A stretch of DNA of 64,000 nucleotides from NCBI GenBank assembly GCA_964460075.1, contig CAYWPC010000006.1, positions 33,688 to 97,687 of the forward strand, read 5' to 3'. Shown in pieces: positions 1 to 7,640 of this stretch. Under the pieces are notes generated by a model. The model searched no databases, was not told the origin of the DNA, and saw only the letters and a list, made by a program, of their open reading frames with translations. Numbering within the stretch: the stretch's first letter is position 1; each line of letters begins with the position of its first letter. The translations under genes and the position numbers were made by a program. The stretch is from JAMBLL01 sp964460075 (GTDB taxonomy: Bacteria; Actinomycetota; Acidimicrobiia; Spongiisociales; UBA5794).

Positions 1-319
1 CCCCAACCTCACGAGCCGACGTCACCCCACCCATCAAGGTACGGTGAAGATCGCCGACAGCTCGAGCGGCCCGCCTCGCGACCGGTTCTGTGATCTGGGC
101 AGTGAGATCGGGTTTGTCGATGCCGACGAAGTGCGCATGACACTCCCACAATCCTGGCAACACGACCGGTACAAGCGTCGGGTCGAGGCCGGGCGTTGGA
201 GGTGCTTGGGAAGCTGACCCTGCGTATGCAATGGTCGCACCGTCGAGGATGATCGAACCCTGCACGATCGGATCGCCGCGTCCAGGTATCAGGAGATCTG
301 CATCTATGCGCACAACCAT
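1..319 (-). CDS. Amidohydrolase family protein, N-terminal part (runs off left edge)
   Basis: The reading frame starts at an ATG (complement of 317-319) and stays open to the window edge, giving about 106 residues. It begins MVVRIDADLLIPGRG and contains LPGLWECHAHFVGID. The H-A-H in a PGL-x-E/D-xHxH context is the first metal-binding motif of amidohydrolases (imidazolonepropionase or prolidase-like branch). The C-terminal catalytic part lies outside the window, so the substrate cannot be told. It is divergent from valS, with 286 bases between the two starts. Only a weak GAAAG precedes the start. Confidence 0.75.
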   Translation of the reverse strand, partial: MVVRIDADLLIPGRGDPIVQGSIILDGATIAYAGSASQAPPTPGLDPTLVPVVLPGLWECHAHFVGIDKPDLTAQITEPVARRAARAVGDLHRTLMGGVTSAREVG

Positions 320-497
320 GTGGTACTTTCGTTCGCTTCCACGAACCTACCCGAACTGGCGGCTGACTGCACGGTGACTAGTCATCGGGCTTCGCTGCGC
401 TTGTGTCTTGTGACGCTCGACGTTTGGGCTTATCGTTGAGCTACAGCGTTCGAGAGATCGCTTCGGTTCGAGTAACGGAGCACATCCGTGAGCCGGG

Positions 498-565
498 TGC
501 TGGGTCGATTCTCACGACCCAGCATGGGATAGGAAGGCAGGAACCCGGGATGGCTACCCGGGTTT
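498..565 (+). promoter_or_regulatory. valS leader with two tandem hairpins (possible attenuator)
   Basis: Two strong inverted repeats lie between the divergent amidohydrolase and valS starts. Hairpin 1 (498-524) has perfect 10-bp arms, TGCTGGGTCG and CGACCCAGCA, with a 7-base loop. Hairpin 2 (542-564) has perfect 8-bp arms, AACCCGGG and CCCGGGTT, followed by TCTCATTTC, a weak T-rich tail. No gene reads into this spot on the plus strand, so a terminator-like stem here would act inside the valS transcript. No T-box antiterminator consensus (TGGNACCGCG) is visible. The remaining spacer 320-605 holds nothing else recognised. Confidence 0.45.
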
Positions 566-605
566 CTCATTTCGGTAGACTGTCGCACTCGGAGGATCCC
601 CGTGA

Positions 606-3218
606 GTGAAGGCCGTCATGAACCCTACGTATCAGCCCGAAGAGGTCGAGTCGCGTTGGTACGCGACCTGGGAGGAGTCCGGTTCGTTTCGTCCTGAGGT
701 CAATCCTGGTGGTGAGCCGTACTGCATCGTCATCCCGCCTCCCAATGTCACGGGTGTCCTGCACATGGGGCATGCACTCGACCATGCGATCCAAGATGTG
801 ATCATCCGCCGCAAACGTATGCAAGGGTACGCGGCGCTCTGGCTACCTGGATCTGATCACGCAGGAATAGCGACCCAGAACGTGGTCGAGCGTGAGCTCC
901 AAAAGGAGGGTTTGTCGAGACACGACATTGGTCGTGATGCCTTCGTTGAGAAGGTTTGGGCATGGAAGGCGAAGTCTGGCGACACGATCGCGAATCAGAT
1001 GCGCAAGCTTGGCGACTCGACCGATTGGACCAGGGAGCGCTTCACATTCGATGACCGGTTGAGCGCAGCAGTCCGCAAGGTGTTCGTCACGCTGTACGAA
1101 CAAGGTCTCATATACCGAGCGAATCGCATCATCAACTGGTGCCCACGATGCCACACTGCGCTCTCAGAAATCGAGGTCGAGCACGAGGACGTCCAGGGCG
1201 AACTTACCCATATTCGTTACCCGTTTACGGATGGTTCGGGATACATCACGGTTGCAACGACGCGGCCCGAAACCATGCTTGGCGACACAGCGATCGCCGT
1301 GCATCCGGCCGACGAGCGCTACAGCGAAGCGATCGGAAAAACCGTCGTGATTCCGCTCATGGGCCGGGAGATCCCGGTCGTCGGCGACGACGGCGTGGAG
1401 CACGACTTCGGCACAGGGGCCGTGAAAGTGACACCTGCACACGATCCGCTCGACTTCGAGATTGGTGAGCGGCACAGTCTCGATTCAGTGGTGGTGATCG
1501 ACACGGAAGCACGCATCACAGCCAACGGTGGCGAATTCGAGGGTATGGACAGGTTCGAAGCGAGGGAGGCCGTCCGGTCGCGTCTGGCGGAGATCGATGC
1601 CATTGACAAGGTTGAGGCGCACGCTCATTCGGTGGGGCACTGCTCACGCTGTCACACCGTTGTTGAGCCGCTGCTGTCGCTTCAATGGTTCGTCGACGTT
1701 CAGCCGCTGGTTGGTCCGGCGATTGGCGCGATCACGTCCGGGAGGACGAGGTTCGTTCCGAAGCGATGGGAGAAGAACTACTTCCACTGGATGGAGAATC
1801 TTCACGACTGGTGCGTGAGCAGGCAACTGTGGTGGGGACACCGTATCCCTGCTTGGTACTGCGATGCCTGTGGCGAGACGATCGTCTCGATGGAGGATCC
1901 AACAGAGTGCTCATGTGGTGAGCGGCAGCTTCGCAGAGACGAGGACGTTCTCGACACGTGGTTCTCCTCTGCCCTGTGGCCGTTTTCAACGCTCGGATGG
2001 CCCGAGGAAACCGATGACTTTGCTGGGTTCTACCCAACATCGACGTTGGTGACGGGCTTTGACATCATCTTTTTCTGGGTGGCTCGCATGATGATGCTGG
2101 GCCTCCAGTTCACCGGAGATGCCCCATTTACCGACATCGTGATTCATGGCATGGTTCGCGACAACGCTACGGGCAAGAAAATGTCGAAGTCGGCCGGTAA
2201 TGCCCTGGATCCGCTTGAACTGATCGAAGAATATGGGGCGGACAGTGTTCGTCTTGCACTCATCCAGGCTGCTGCACCTGGTCATGATGTCCCGTTCCAA
2301 ACCGGATGGGTCGATGCAGCGCGCAGGTTCGGCAACAAGCTCTGGAATGCAACAAGGTTCACTGTCGAGTTCATGCAGGTGAATCGTGTGCCGATCGAGG
2401 GAGGCTATCCAGAGCAACCGGGACCGGAAGGCGCGTGGATTCTCTCCAGGCTTGGCGAGGTGTCCGCAGAGGTCGATCGCCTGCTGGACGACTACAGGCT
2501 GTCTGATGCCTACAGCGTGCTGTACAACTTCGCGTGGTCGGAAGTGTTCGATTGGTATCTTGAGATGGTCAAGACGATCGCGAAAGACGATGACCGTGCA
2601 GATACGATGCGTCAGACGCTCGGCGTTGTCGTACGCGATGTGCTCAAGCTGTTCCATCCGGCCATACCGTTCGTGACCGAGGAGTTGTGGTCGCACATGG
2701 CTCAGGGACCTGATCTTCTCGTGACTGCTCGCTGGCCGCAGATTCCGAGGTACGACTCGCCTGCCCACGTCGACTCCCTCCAGGAGCTTGTAACCGAGGT
2801 GCGCCGTTTCCGTTCACAGCACCAGATTGGTCGACGGATAGATATTGCTGTGACGGTCGTGTCGTCCGACGAGCCTCTGCCGGAATGGTGGCTCGATCAA
2901 CTCGCGGCGCTCGCCAATTGTTCCCCATCCAATGGGCATCGACCAGAATCGACCGCTGGCCACACGCGTCTGTCTTCGTCAGGGGTTGAGGCATACATCG
3001 CGCTCGACGGCCTCGTCGACGTCGAAGCCGAACGGCCAAGGATCGAGAAGGCGATCGCTGATCTTGAGGCGTCGATAGGTCGGTCACGGGCGAAGCTGGA
3101 CAATCCAGACTTCACGAGACGCGCCCCCGCTGAGGTCGTCGCTCAGGAAAAGCGGCGCCTCGACGAGGTGGAAGCTGAGCTACTCAAGGCGCAGCACCAA
3201 CTCCAAGAGCTGGGCTGA
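606..3218 (+). CDS. valS: Valyl-tRNA synthetase
   Basis: Class I aminoacyl-tRNA synthetase of 870 residues that charges tRNA-Val in the cytoplasm. The HIGH motif appears as HMGH at residues 53-56 after PPPNVTG, and KMSKS at 525-529. Between them is the CP1 editing domain (TTRPETMLGDTAIAV), plus Cys pairs CPRC and CDAC/CSC that may bind zinc. The C-terminal 70 residues are charged and helical, as in the ValRS coiled-coil arm. The GTG start at 606 has GGAGGA at 591-596, nine bases upstream; the in-frame ATG at 618 is too far from it. folC follows after four bases. Confidence 0.97.
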   Translation: MKAVMNPTYQPEEVESRWYATWEESGSFRPEVNPGGEPYCIVIPPPNVTGVLHMGHALDHAIQDVIIRRKRMQGYAALWLPGSDHAGIATQNVVERELQKEGLSRHDIGRDAFVEKVWAWKAKSGDTIANQMRKLGDSTDWTRERFTFDDRLSAAVRKVFVTLYEQGLIYRANRIINWCPRCHTALSEIEVEHEDVQGELTHIRYPFTDGSGYITVATTRPETMLGDTAIAVHPADERYSEAIGKTVVIPLMGREIPVVGDDGVEHDFGTGAVKVTPAHDPLDFEIGERHSLDSVVVIDTEARITANGGEFEGMDRFEAREAVRSRLAEIDAIDKVEAHAHSVGHCSRCHTVVEPLLSLQWFVDVQPLVGPAIGAITSGRTRFVPKRWEKNYFHWMENLHDWCVSRQLWWGHRIPAWYCDACGETIVSMEDPTECSCGERQLRRDEDVLDTWFSSALWPFSTLGWPEETDDFAGFYPTSTLVTGFDIIFFWVARMMMLGLQFTGDAPFTDIVIHGMVRDNATGKKMSKSAGNALDPLELIEEYGADSVRLALIQAAAPGHDVPFQTGWVDAARRFGNKLWNATRFTVEFMQVNRVPIEGGYPEQPGPEGAWILSRLGEVSAEVDRLLDDYRLSDAYSVLYNFAWSEVFDWYLEMVKTIAKDDDRADTMRQTLGVVVRDVLKLFHPAIPFVTEELWSHMAQGPDLLVTARWPQIPRYDSPAHVDSLQELVTEVRRFRSQHQIGRRIDIAVTVVSSDEPLPEWWLDQLAALANCSPSNGHRPESTAGHTRLSSSGVEAYIALDGLVDVEAERPRIEKAIADLEASIGRSRAKLDNPDFTRRAPAEVVAQEKRRLDEVEAELLKAQHQLQELG

Positions 3219-3222
3219 GTCT

Positions 3223-4632
3223 GTGACCCAGGAAACAGTTCCGGTCATCACGAACCGGTACGAGGCCGAGACGTTCCTCGATATGCGGATCGGTATGGGT
3301 GTCCAACCTGGGCTCGAACGCATAACGGGGCTGCTTGCCTTCATGGACGATCCACAGCAGTCCTATCCAAGCATCCATGTCGCAGGGACCAATGGCAAGA
3401 CGTCCACATCTCGGATGGTGCAACAGATCCTCGGGGCACACGGACTCGCGACGGGTGGGTTCACGTCGCCGCATCTCGAACGTATTGAGGAACGATTCAC
3501 GATTCATGGGGTGGCTCTCGATCCAGCCGACTTCACCGACGCTGTCCAAGATATTGCGTGGTTCGTTGTTGGCTATGAGGCGTTGTCAGGAACCAGTGTT
3601 ACGTATTTCGAGGTAACAGCTGCCCTGGCGTTCTCCGTGTTCGCGACTGCTGCAATCGACGTCGCCGTGGTGGAGGTTGGACTCGGTGGCAGGCTCGACG
3701 CTACGAACGTGCTTGAGGCAGGTGTGTCTGTGATCACGGGGATCGACTTCGATCACACGGAATTTCTCGGCGGTTCGCTGTCCGAGATCGCCACAGAGAA
3801 GGCCGCGATCGTCAAGGAGGGCGGGATGCTTGTTTCTGGATCGCTTCCCTCCGAGGCCGAGGCCGCTGTCGCTGCCAGGGTGGCTGAGACCACCGCGAAT
3901 TGGGTGCGCACAGGACGGGACTTCTCGGTCACAGATGCACAGGTCGCGGTGGGCGGCTGGCAGACATCTATAGCTGGCGTATTCGGTGACTACCGTGATC
4001 TACACGTTCCCATTCACGGGCGACATCAGGTCGACAACCTGGCAACCTCGGTCGCTACCGCTGAGATGTTTCTCGGTCGAGCGCTCGACGAAGACCTTCT
4101 GCGGCTGGCCGTGGCTGCAACCTCGACGCCTGGGCGGCTCGAAGTCATTGGCAGTCGACCGGTGGTTGTGCTCGACGGTGCGCACAACGAGCAGGGATTC
4201 CGCAGTCTTGCTTCGGCGCTTGGAGATGAATTTCCTGCACTTCCATGGCAGCTCGTCATTGGAGCACGTGGCCAGCGGTCCGTCAGGTCGCTTGTGGCTC
4301 CACTCAGCGGGCTCGTAGGGCGAGTGTTCGCAACTGCGGCGAAGGATCTGTCGTCTATCGACCCACAGGTCGTGGCGGCTGATGCCGCCGCGGTGCTTGA
4401 GGCGCGGGCCGATGCATACCCCGATGTGTCGTCTGCAGTCGTAGCAGCGAAGAAAGCTGCAGGCCCTTCGGGAGGTGTCATCGTGGCTGGATCGCTCTAC
4501 GTCGTCGGGGAGGCCCGACGGAACGGGGCGAATTCTGCCGATAGATCTTCTGAAGCACATCTGCGCTTTGAGGCGGAGCGCGATGAGGATGAGTTCGAGG
4601 AGATGTCGCCTGTCGATCTTCCAGATGAATAG
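3223..4632 (+). CDS. folC: Folylpolyglutamate synthase / dihydrofolate synthase
   Basis: Mur-ligase-like ATPase of 469 residues that adds glutamate to (dihydro)folate. The ATP loop GTNGKTS is at residues 55-61. Other family marks are TSPHLERIEERF, TYFEVTAALAF, VVEVGLGGRLDATN and the C-terminal domain segment VLDGAHNEQGF. The last 30 or so residues form an acidic tail (ERDEDEFEEMSPVD) that looks like an extension. GTG start four bases after the valS stop, so probably co-transcribed; no good Shine-Dalgarno is seen. Confidence 0.95.
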   Translation: MTQETVPVITNRYEAETFLDMRIGMGVQPGLERITGLLAFMDDPQQSYPSIHVAGTNGKTSTSRMVQQILGAHGLATGGFTSPHLERIEERFTIHGVALDPADFTDAVQDIAWFVVGYEALSGTSVTYFEVTAALAFSVFATAAIDVAVVEVGLGGRLDATNVLEAGVSVITGIDFDHTEFLGGSLSEIATEKAAIVKEGGMLVSGSLPSEAEAAVAARVAETTANWVRTGRDFSVTDAQVAVGGWQTSIAGVFGDYRDLHVPIHGRHQVDNLATSVATAEMFLGRALDEDLLRLAVAATSTPGRLEVIGSRPVVVLDGAHNEQGFRSLASALGDEFPALPWQLVIGARGQRSVRSLVAPLSGLVGRVFATAAKDLSSIDPQVVAADAAAVLEARADAYPDVSSAVVAAKKAAGPSGGVIVAGSLYVVGEARRNGANSADRSSEAHLRFEAERDEDEFEEMSPVDLPDE

Positions 4633-4704
4633 GCAGCGTTCCGGTAGCCTTGTTGCACACATCGCGATCCAGGTCGCGTTCTTTCCATTGAGGAGCTCTT
4701 TGAA

Positions 4705-5109
4705 ATGGCTGTAGAGAACACCTTTGTCATGGTGAAGCCCGATGGCGTAGCCCGCGGTCTGGTAGGCGAGGTTGTCTCGCGCTTCGAGCGCAAGGGCTTG
4801 AAGCTTGTCAAGCTGCGCATGTTCACGATGGATGCCGATGTTGCAGGTCTCCACTATGCGGAGCACTCGGAGAAGCCGTTCTTCGGTGAACTCGTTGCAT
4901 TCATCACCTCTGGCCCGGTCGTCGCGATGGAGTGGTCAGGCGAATCGGCGGTCTCGGTCGCAAGAATCTTGATGGGTGGGACGAACCCTGCTGAAGCCGC
5001 GCCTGGCACGATTCGTGGCGATTACGGTATCGTGATCACTCACAACATTGTGCATGGATCCGACGCGATTGAGAGCGCACAGCGCGAACTTGCTATCTTC
5101 TTCGGATAG
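4705..5109 (+). CDS. ndk: Nucleoside diphosphate kinase
   Basis: 134 residues, normal length for the family. It transfers gamma-phosphate between nucleoside tri- and diphosphates through a phosphohistidine. Visible marks are the N-terminal TFVMVKPDGVARG and the active-site H117 in ITHNIVHGSD. The ATG is preceded by GAGGAG at 4690-4695, nine bases away. It sits between folC and mreB, as in many actinobacteria. Confidence 0.97.
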   Translation: MAVENTFVMVKPDGVARGLVGEVVSRFERKGLKLVKLRMFTMDADVAGLHYAEHSEKPFFGELVAFITSGPVVAMEWSGESAVSVARILMGGTNPAEAAPGTIRGDYGIVITHNIVHGSDAIESAQRELAIFFG

Positions 5110-5138
5110 CAATTAGCGGCGGTTGAGAGCCTGCGGGC

Positions 5139-5144
5139 TACACT
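5139..5144 (+). promoter_or_regulatory. Candidate -10 element (TACACT) for mreB operon
   Basis: TACACT lies 28 bases before the mreB start, in the ndk-mreB gap. The same hexamer precedes rplU and lepA. No convincing -35 was found (TTGAGA is only ten bases upstream), so this rests on the -10 alone. Confidence 0.35.
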
Positions 5145-5172
5145 CGCGACGAACCACTCGAGGATATCTTCG

Positions 5173-6204
5173 ATGAATAACTTCCTGTCATTCGCTGGCC
5201 GTGACATGGCCATCGACCTCGGCACCGCGAACACGCTCGTGTTCGTGCGTGGTCAAGGCATCGTCTTGAACGAGCCTTCTGTTGTCGCGATCAACACACG
5301 CGACAATCGACCGCTCGAAGTAGGTATGGCCGCGAAGAGAATGATCGGTCGCACACCATCGTACATTCAGGCGATTCGACCACTGAGGAATGGTGTGATC
5401 GCAGATTTCGACGTGACCGAGAAGATGTTGCGGTACTTCATCGACAAGGTTCACACAGGCCGTTTTGCTGCCCGTCCAAGGATCGTGATTTGCGTACCCT
5501 CCGGTATCACCGCTGTCGAGAGGCGTGCCGTGGAAGAGGCGTCCTATCACGCTGGCGCGCGACGTGCCTACACGATCGAAGAGCCGATGGCTGCAGCCAT
5601 CGGTGTCGGACTACCCGTCCATGAGCCCGTGGGGTCGATGGTCGTCGATATTGGTGGTGGCACGACAGAGGTGGCCGTGATCTCTCTCGGCGGGATCGTC
5701 GTTTCAAAGTCGATCCGAATCGCGGGTGACGAGCTCGACGAGTCGATCATCCAGTGGGTCAAGAAGGAATACAGTTTGATGCTCGGTGAGCGGACCGCTG
5801 AGCAGATCAAGCTAGCAATCGGTTCGGCATGGCCATACGCGGACGAACCTGCAGCTGAGGTGCGGGGTCGGGATCTCATTTCCGGCCTTCCAAAGACGAT
5901 CGTTCTATCGAGCGCTGAAGTACGCGAAGCGGTCGAAGAACCCGTCGAAGCCATTGTCGATGCCGTCAAGTACACCCTCGACAAGACGCCCCCCGAGCTT
6001 GCAGCCGACATCATGGAGCGAGGAATCGTTCTCACAGGTGGTGGCGCATATCTGAAAGGCATCGATGTGCGACTCGCCCACGAGACTGGCATGCCCATCG
6101 TGACCGCAGACCACCCGTTGCATAGCGTGGTTCTCGGTTCGGGTGCCTGCCTGGAGGAATTCGATATTCTGCATGTCGTCCTCGAGTCTTCTGGCCGCGC
6201 CTAG
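5173..6204 (+). CDS. mreB: Rod-shape-determining actin homologue MreB
   Basis: 343 residues. Bacterial actin that forms membrane-associated filaments and guides the lateral-wall elongation machinery. Actin-fold nucleotide motifs are clear: DLGTANTLVFV near the N-terminus (phosphate 1), VVDIGGGTTEVAV (phosphate 2) and GIVLTGGGAYLKG (adenosine). The N-terminal MNNFLSFAG may act as a membrane anchor. GAGGA is found about eight bases before the ATG. First gene of mreB-mreC-mreD-mrdA-rodA. Confidence 0.97.
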   Translation: MNNFLSFAGRDMAIDLGTANTLVFVRGQGIVLNEPSVVAINTRDNRPLEVGMAAKRMIGRTPSYIQAIRPLRNGVIADFDVTEKMLRYFIDKVHTGRFAARPRIVICVPSGITAVERRAVEEASYHAGARRAYTIEEPMAAAIGVGLPVHEPVGSMVVDIGGGTTEVAVISLGGIVVSKSIRIAGDELDESIIQWVKKEYSLMLGERTAEQIKLAIGSAWPYADEPAAEVRGRDLISGLPKTIVLSSAEVREAVEEPVEAIVDAVKYTLDKTPPELAADIMERGIVLTGGGAYLKGIDVRLAHETGMPIVTADHPLHSVVLGSGACLEEFDILHVVLESSGRA

Positions 6205-6225
6205 GCAGGCGCACGCCACACGGCC

Positions 6226-7134
6226 ATGATTCCATCATCAGGGCGCCGAGTTGATCGGGTGATGATCCTGTTCTTGTTGCTCGTCGCCCTTGGTTTCGTC
6301 GTTGCGACCTTCGATGTTCGCTCAGATGGCGAAGGCATCTCGAGCGTGCTACGCGAGGGAACCCAGTCGATCTTCACACCGTTACAGAAAGGTGTGAACT
6401 GGGTCGCGGATCCCGTGGTGGGGTTCATCGACGGTGTCGGCAACATCGCGGGGCTACGGGACGAGAACGATCGACTCCGCACGAAGGTACGGGAGGCCGA
6501 GGCGCAGCTTCGAGAGACGAATGCACTCGAGGAGAAGGTTGCTCAACTGGAACTGATCAACGGACTCGAAGTGGCAGATGAACTGACCACCGTTACGGCG
6601 AAGATGTATGCGTCGGGTCCTACAGCGTTCGACAACGTCCGCTACATCGACAAGGGCGCCAAGGACGGTGTCGTCTCAGGACAGGCAGTCGTGGATGAGG
6701 ACGGGTTGGTCGGGCGGGTCGATCTCGTGAGTGCCAACGATGCGAGGATCAGACTTATCACAGATCCTGCCGTTTCCGTCGGGGTGCGTGTGCAGTCGAC
6801 GAACGAGACAGGGATCGTGACCGGCCGCGGTGGGGGCCCGTTGCGTCTTGAAATGTTTCGAGCCGAGCAGTCGGTATCCAAGGGGGCTCTCGTCGTGACG
6901 GACGGAAGCCGGTTCCCGCCAGGGATTGTTGTGGGAACGGTGCGAACGTCCGCTGAAGCCGAGGTTGGCTTCGTCCTACGCACCGACGTCGACACAGCCG
7001 CACAGTTGTCCAAGGTCGACTTCGTGAAGGTCATCCTCGGTTGGTCCGCAATCGATGCTGCCATTGAGAAGAGTGGGGGGACGGTCACCACGATCGCGAC
7101 GACGACCACCACGCTTGCAGGAGAGAACGGATGA
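6226..7134 (+). CDS. mreC: Rod-shape-determining protein MreC
   Basis: 302 residues, bitopic. One transmembrane helix near the N-terminus (VMILFLLLVALGFVVATF) is followed by a coiled coil rich in E, L and R (about residues 65-105) and then the periplasmic beta-barrel domain (GLVGRVDLVSANDARIRLITDP). A Thr-rich tail ends the protein. MreC links MreB to PBP2 and RodA. It overlaps mreD by four bases (ATGA), which suggests translational coupling. Confidence 0.95.
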   Translation: MIPSSGRRVDRVMILFLLLVALGFVVATFDVRSDGEGISSVLREGTQSIFTPLQKGVNWVADPVVGFIDGVGNIAGLRDENDRLRTKVREAEAQLRETNALEEKVAQLELINGLEVADELTTVTAKMYASGPTAFDNVRYIDKGAKDGVVSGQAVVDEDGLVGRVDLVSANDARIRLITDPAVSVGVRVQSTNETGIVTGRGGGPLRLEMFRAEQSVSKGALVVTDGSRFPPGIVVGTVRTSAEAEVGFVLRTDVDTAAQLSKVDFVKVILGWSAIDAAIEKSGGTVTTIATTTTTLAGENG

Positions 7135-7640
7135 GCCGTACACGTGTGATGCTCGGTCTCGTTGCGGTCGTCATTGGCATCATCCTCCAAACGACCTTGT
7201 TCGGAGCTGGGAGAATCGAACCGTTGGGTGTTGCACCGGCGCTGGTTGTCCTGGTCGTGATTCTTGTCGCGGGCCCCATCGAACCGGAGTATGAGTTGCT
7301 GTTGGGGTTCACCGGTGGCATCTTGATGGACCTTGTTGGAAGCGGAACGCTTGGCCTGTGGGCGATGTCGCTCACCTCTGTCGCCTACGCGGCCTCGCGG
7401 CTACGCGGGCGATTCGTACAGGGTCCTGTCCTTATCGCAGCGGTCGTTATCGGCTTGACGATTCTTGGTCAGATTGTCTTCATTCTGGTGAGCACGTTGT
7501 TTGGGCAGAACACCATTGCCGAGCCGCAACTCGTTGCCAAGGTTGTGCTGCCAGCCGTCTGGAACCTCGTACTTGCCTTCCCGGTCCTGTGGCTTCTCAA
7601 GACCGTGTTCACACCAAGCAAGCGCAGGTGGGCTGTATGA
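7131..7640 (+). CDS. mreD: Rod-shape-determining membrane protein MreD
   Basis: 169 residues, almost entirely hydrophobic, with four to five transmembrane segments (for example LVVLVVILVAG and ILIAAVVIGLTILGQIVFI). Conserved family pieces are LLLGFTGGILMDL and the GLWAMSLTSVAYAASRLRG region. Integral component of the elongasome. It overlaps both mreC and mrdA by ATGA junctions. Confidence 0.92.
   Translation: MSRTRVMLGLVAVVIGIILQTTLFGAGRIEPLGVAPALVVLVVILVAGPIEPEYELLLGFTGGILMDLVGSGTLGLWAMSLTSVAYAASRLRGRFVQGPVLIAAVVIGLTILGQIVFILVSTLFGQNTIAEPQLVAKVVLPAVWNLVLAFPVLWLLKTVFTPSKRRWAV

Noticed and set aside
480..605. T-box riboswitch before valS
   Set aside because: Hairpins exist, but the conserved TGGNACCGCG antiterminator sequence is absent.
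4000..4866. 288-residue minus-strand frame across folC and ndk
   Set aside because: Covers two well-supported genes on the other strand and has no family features.
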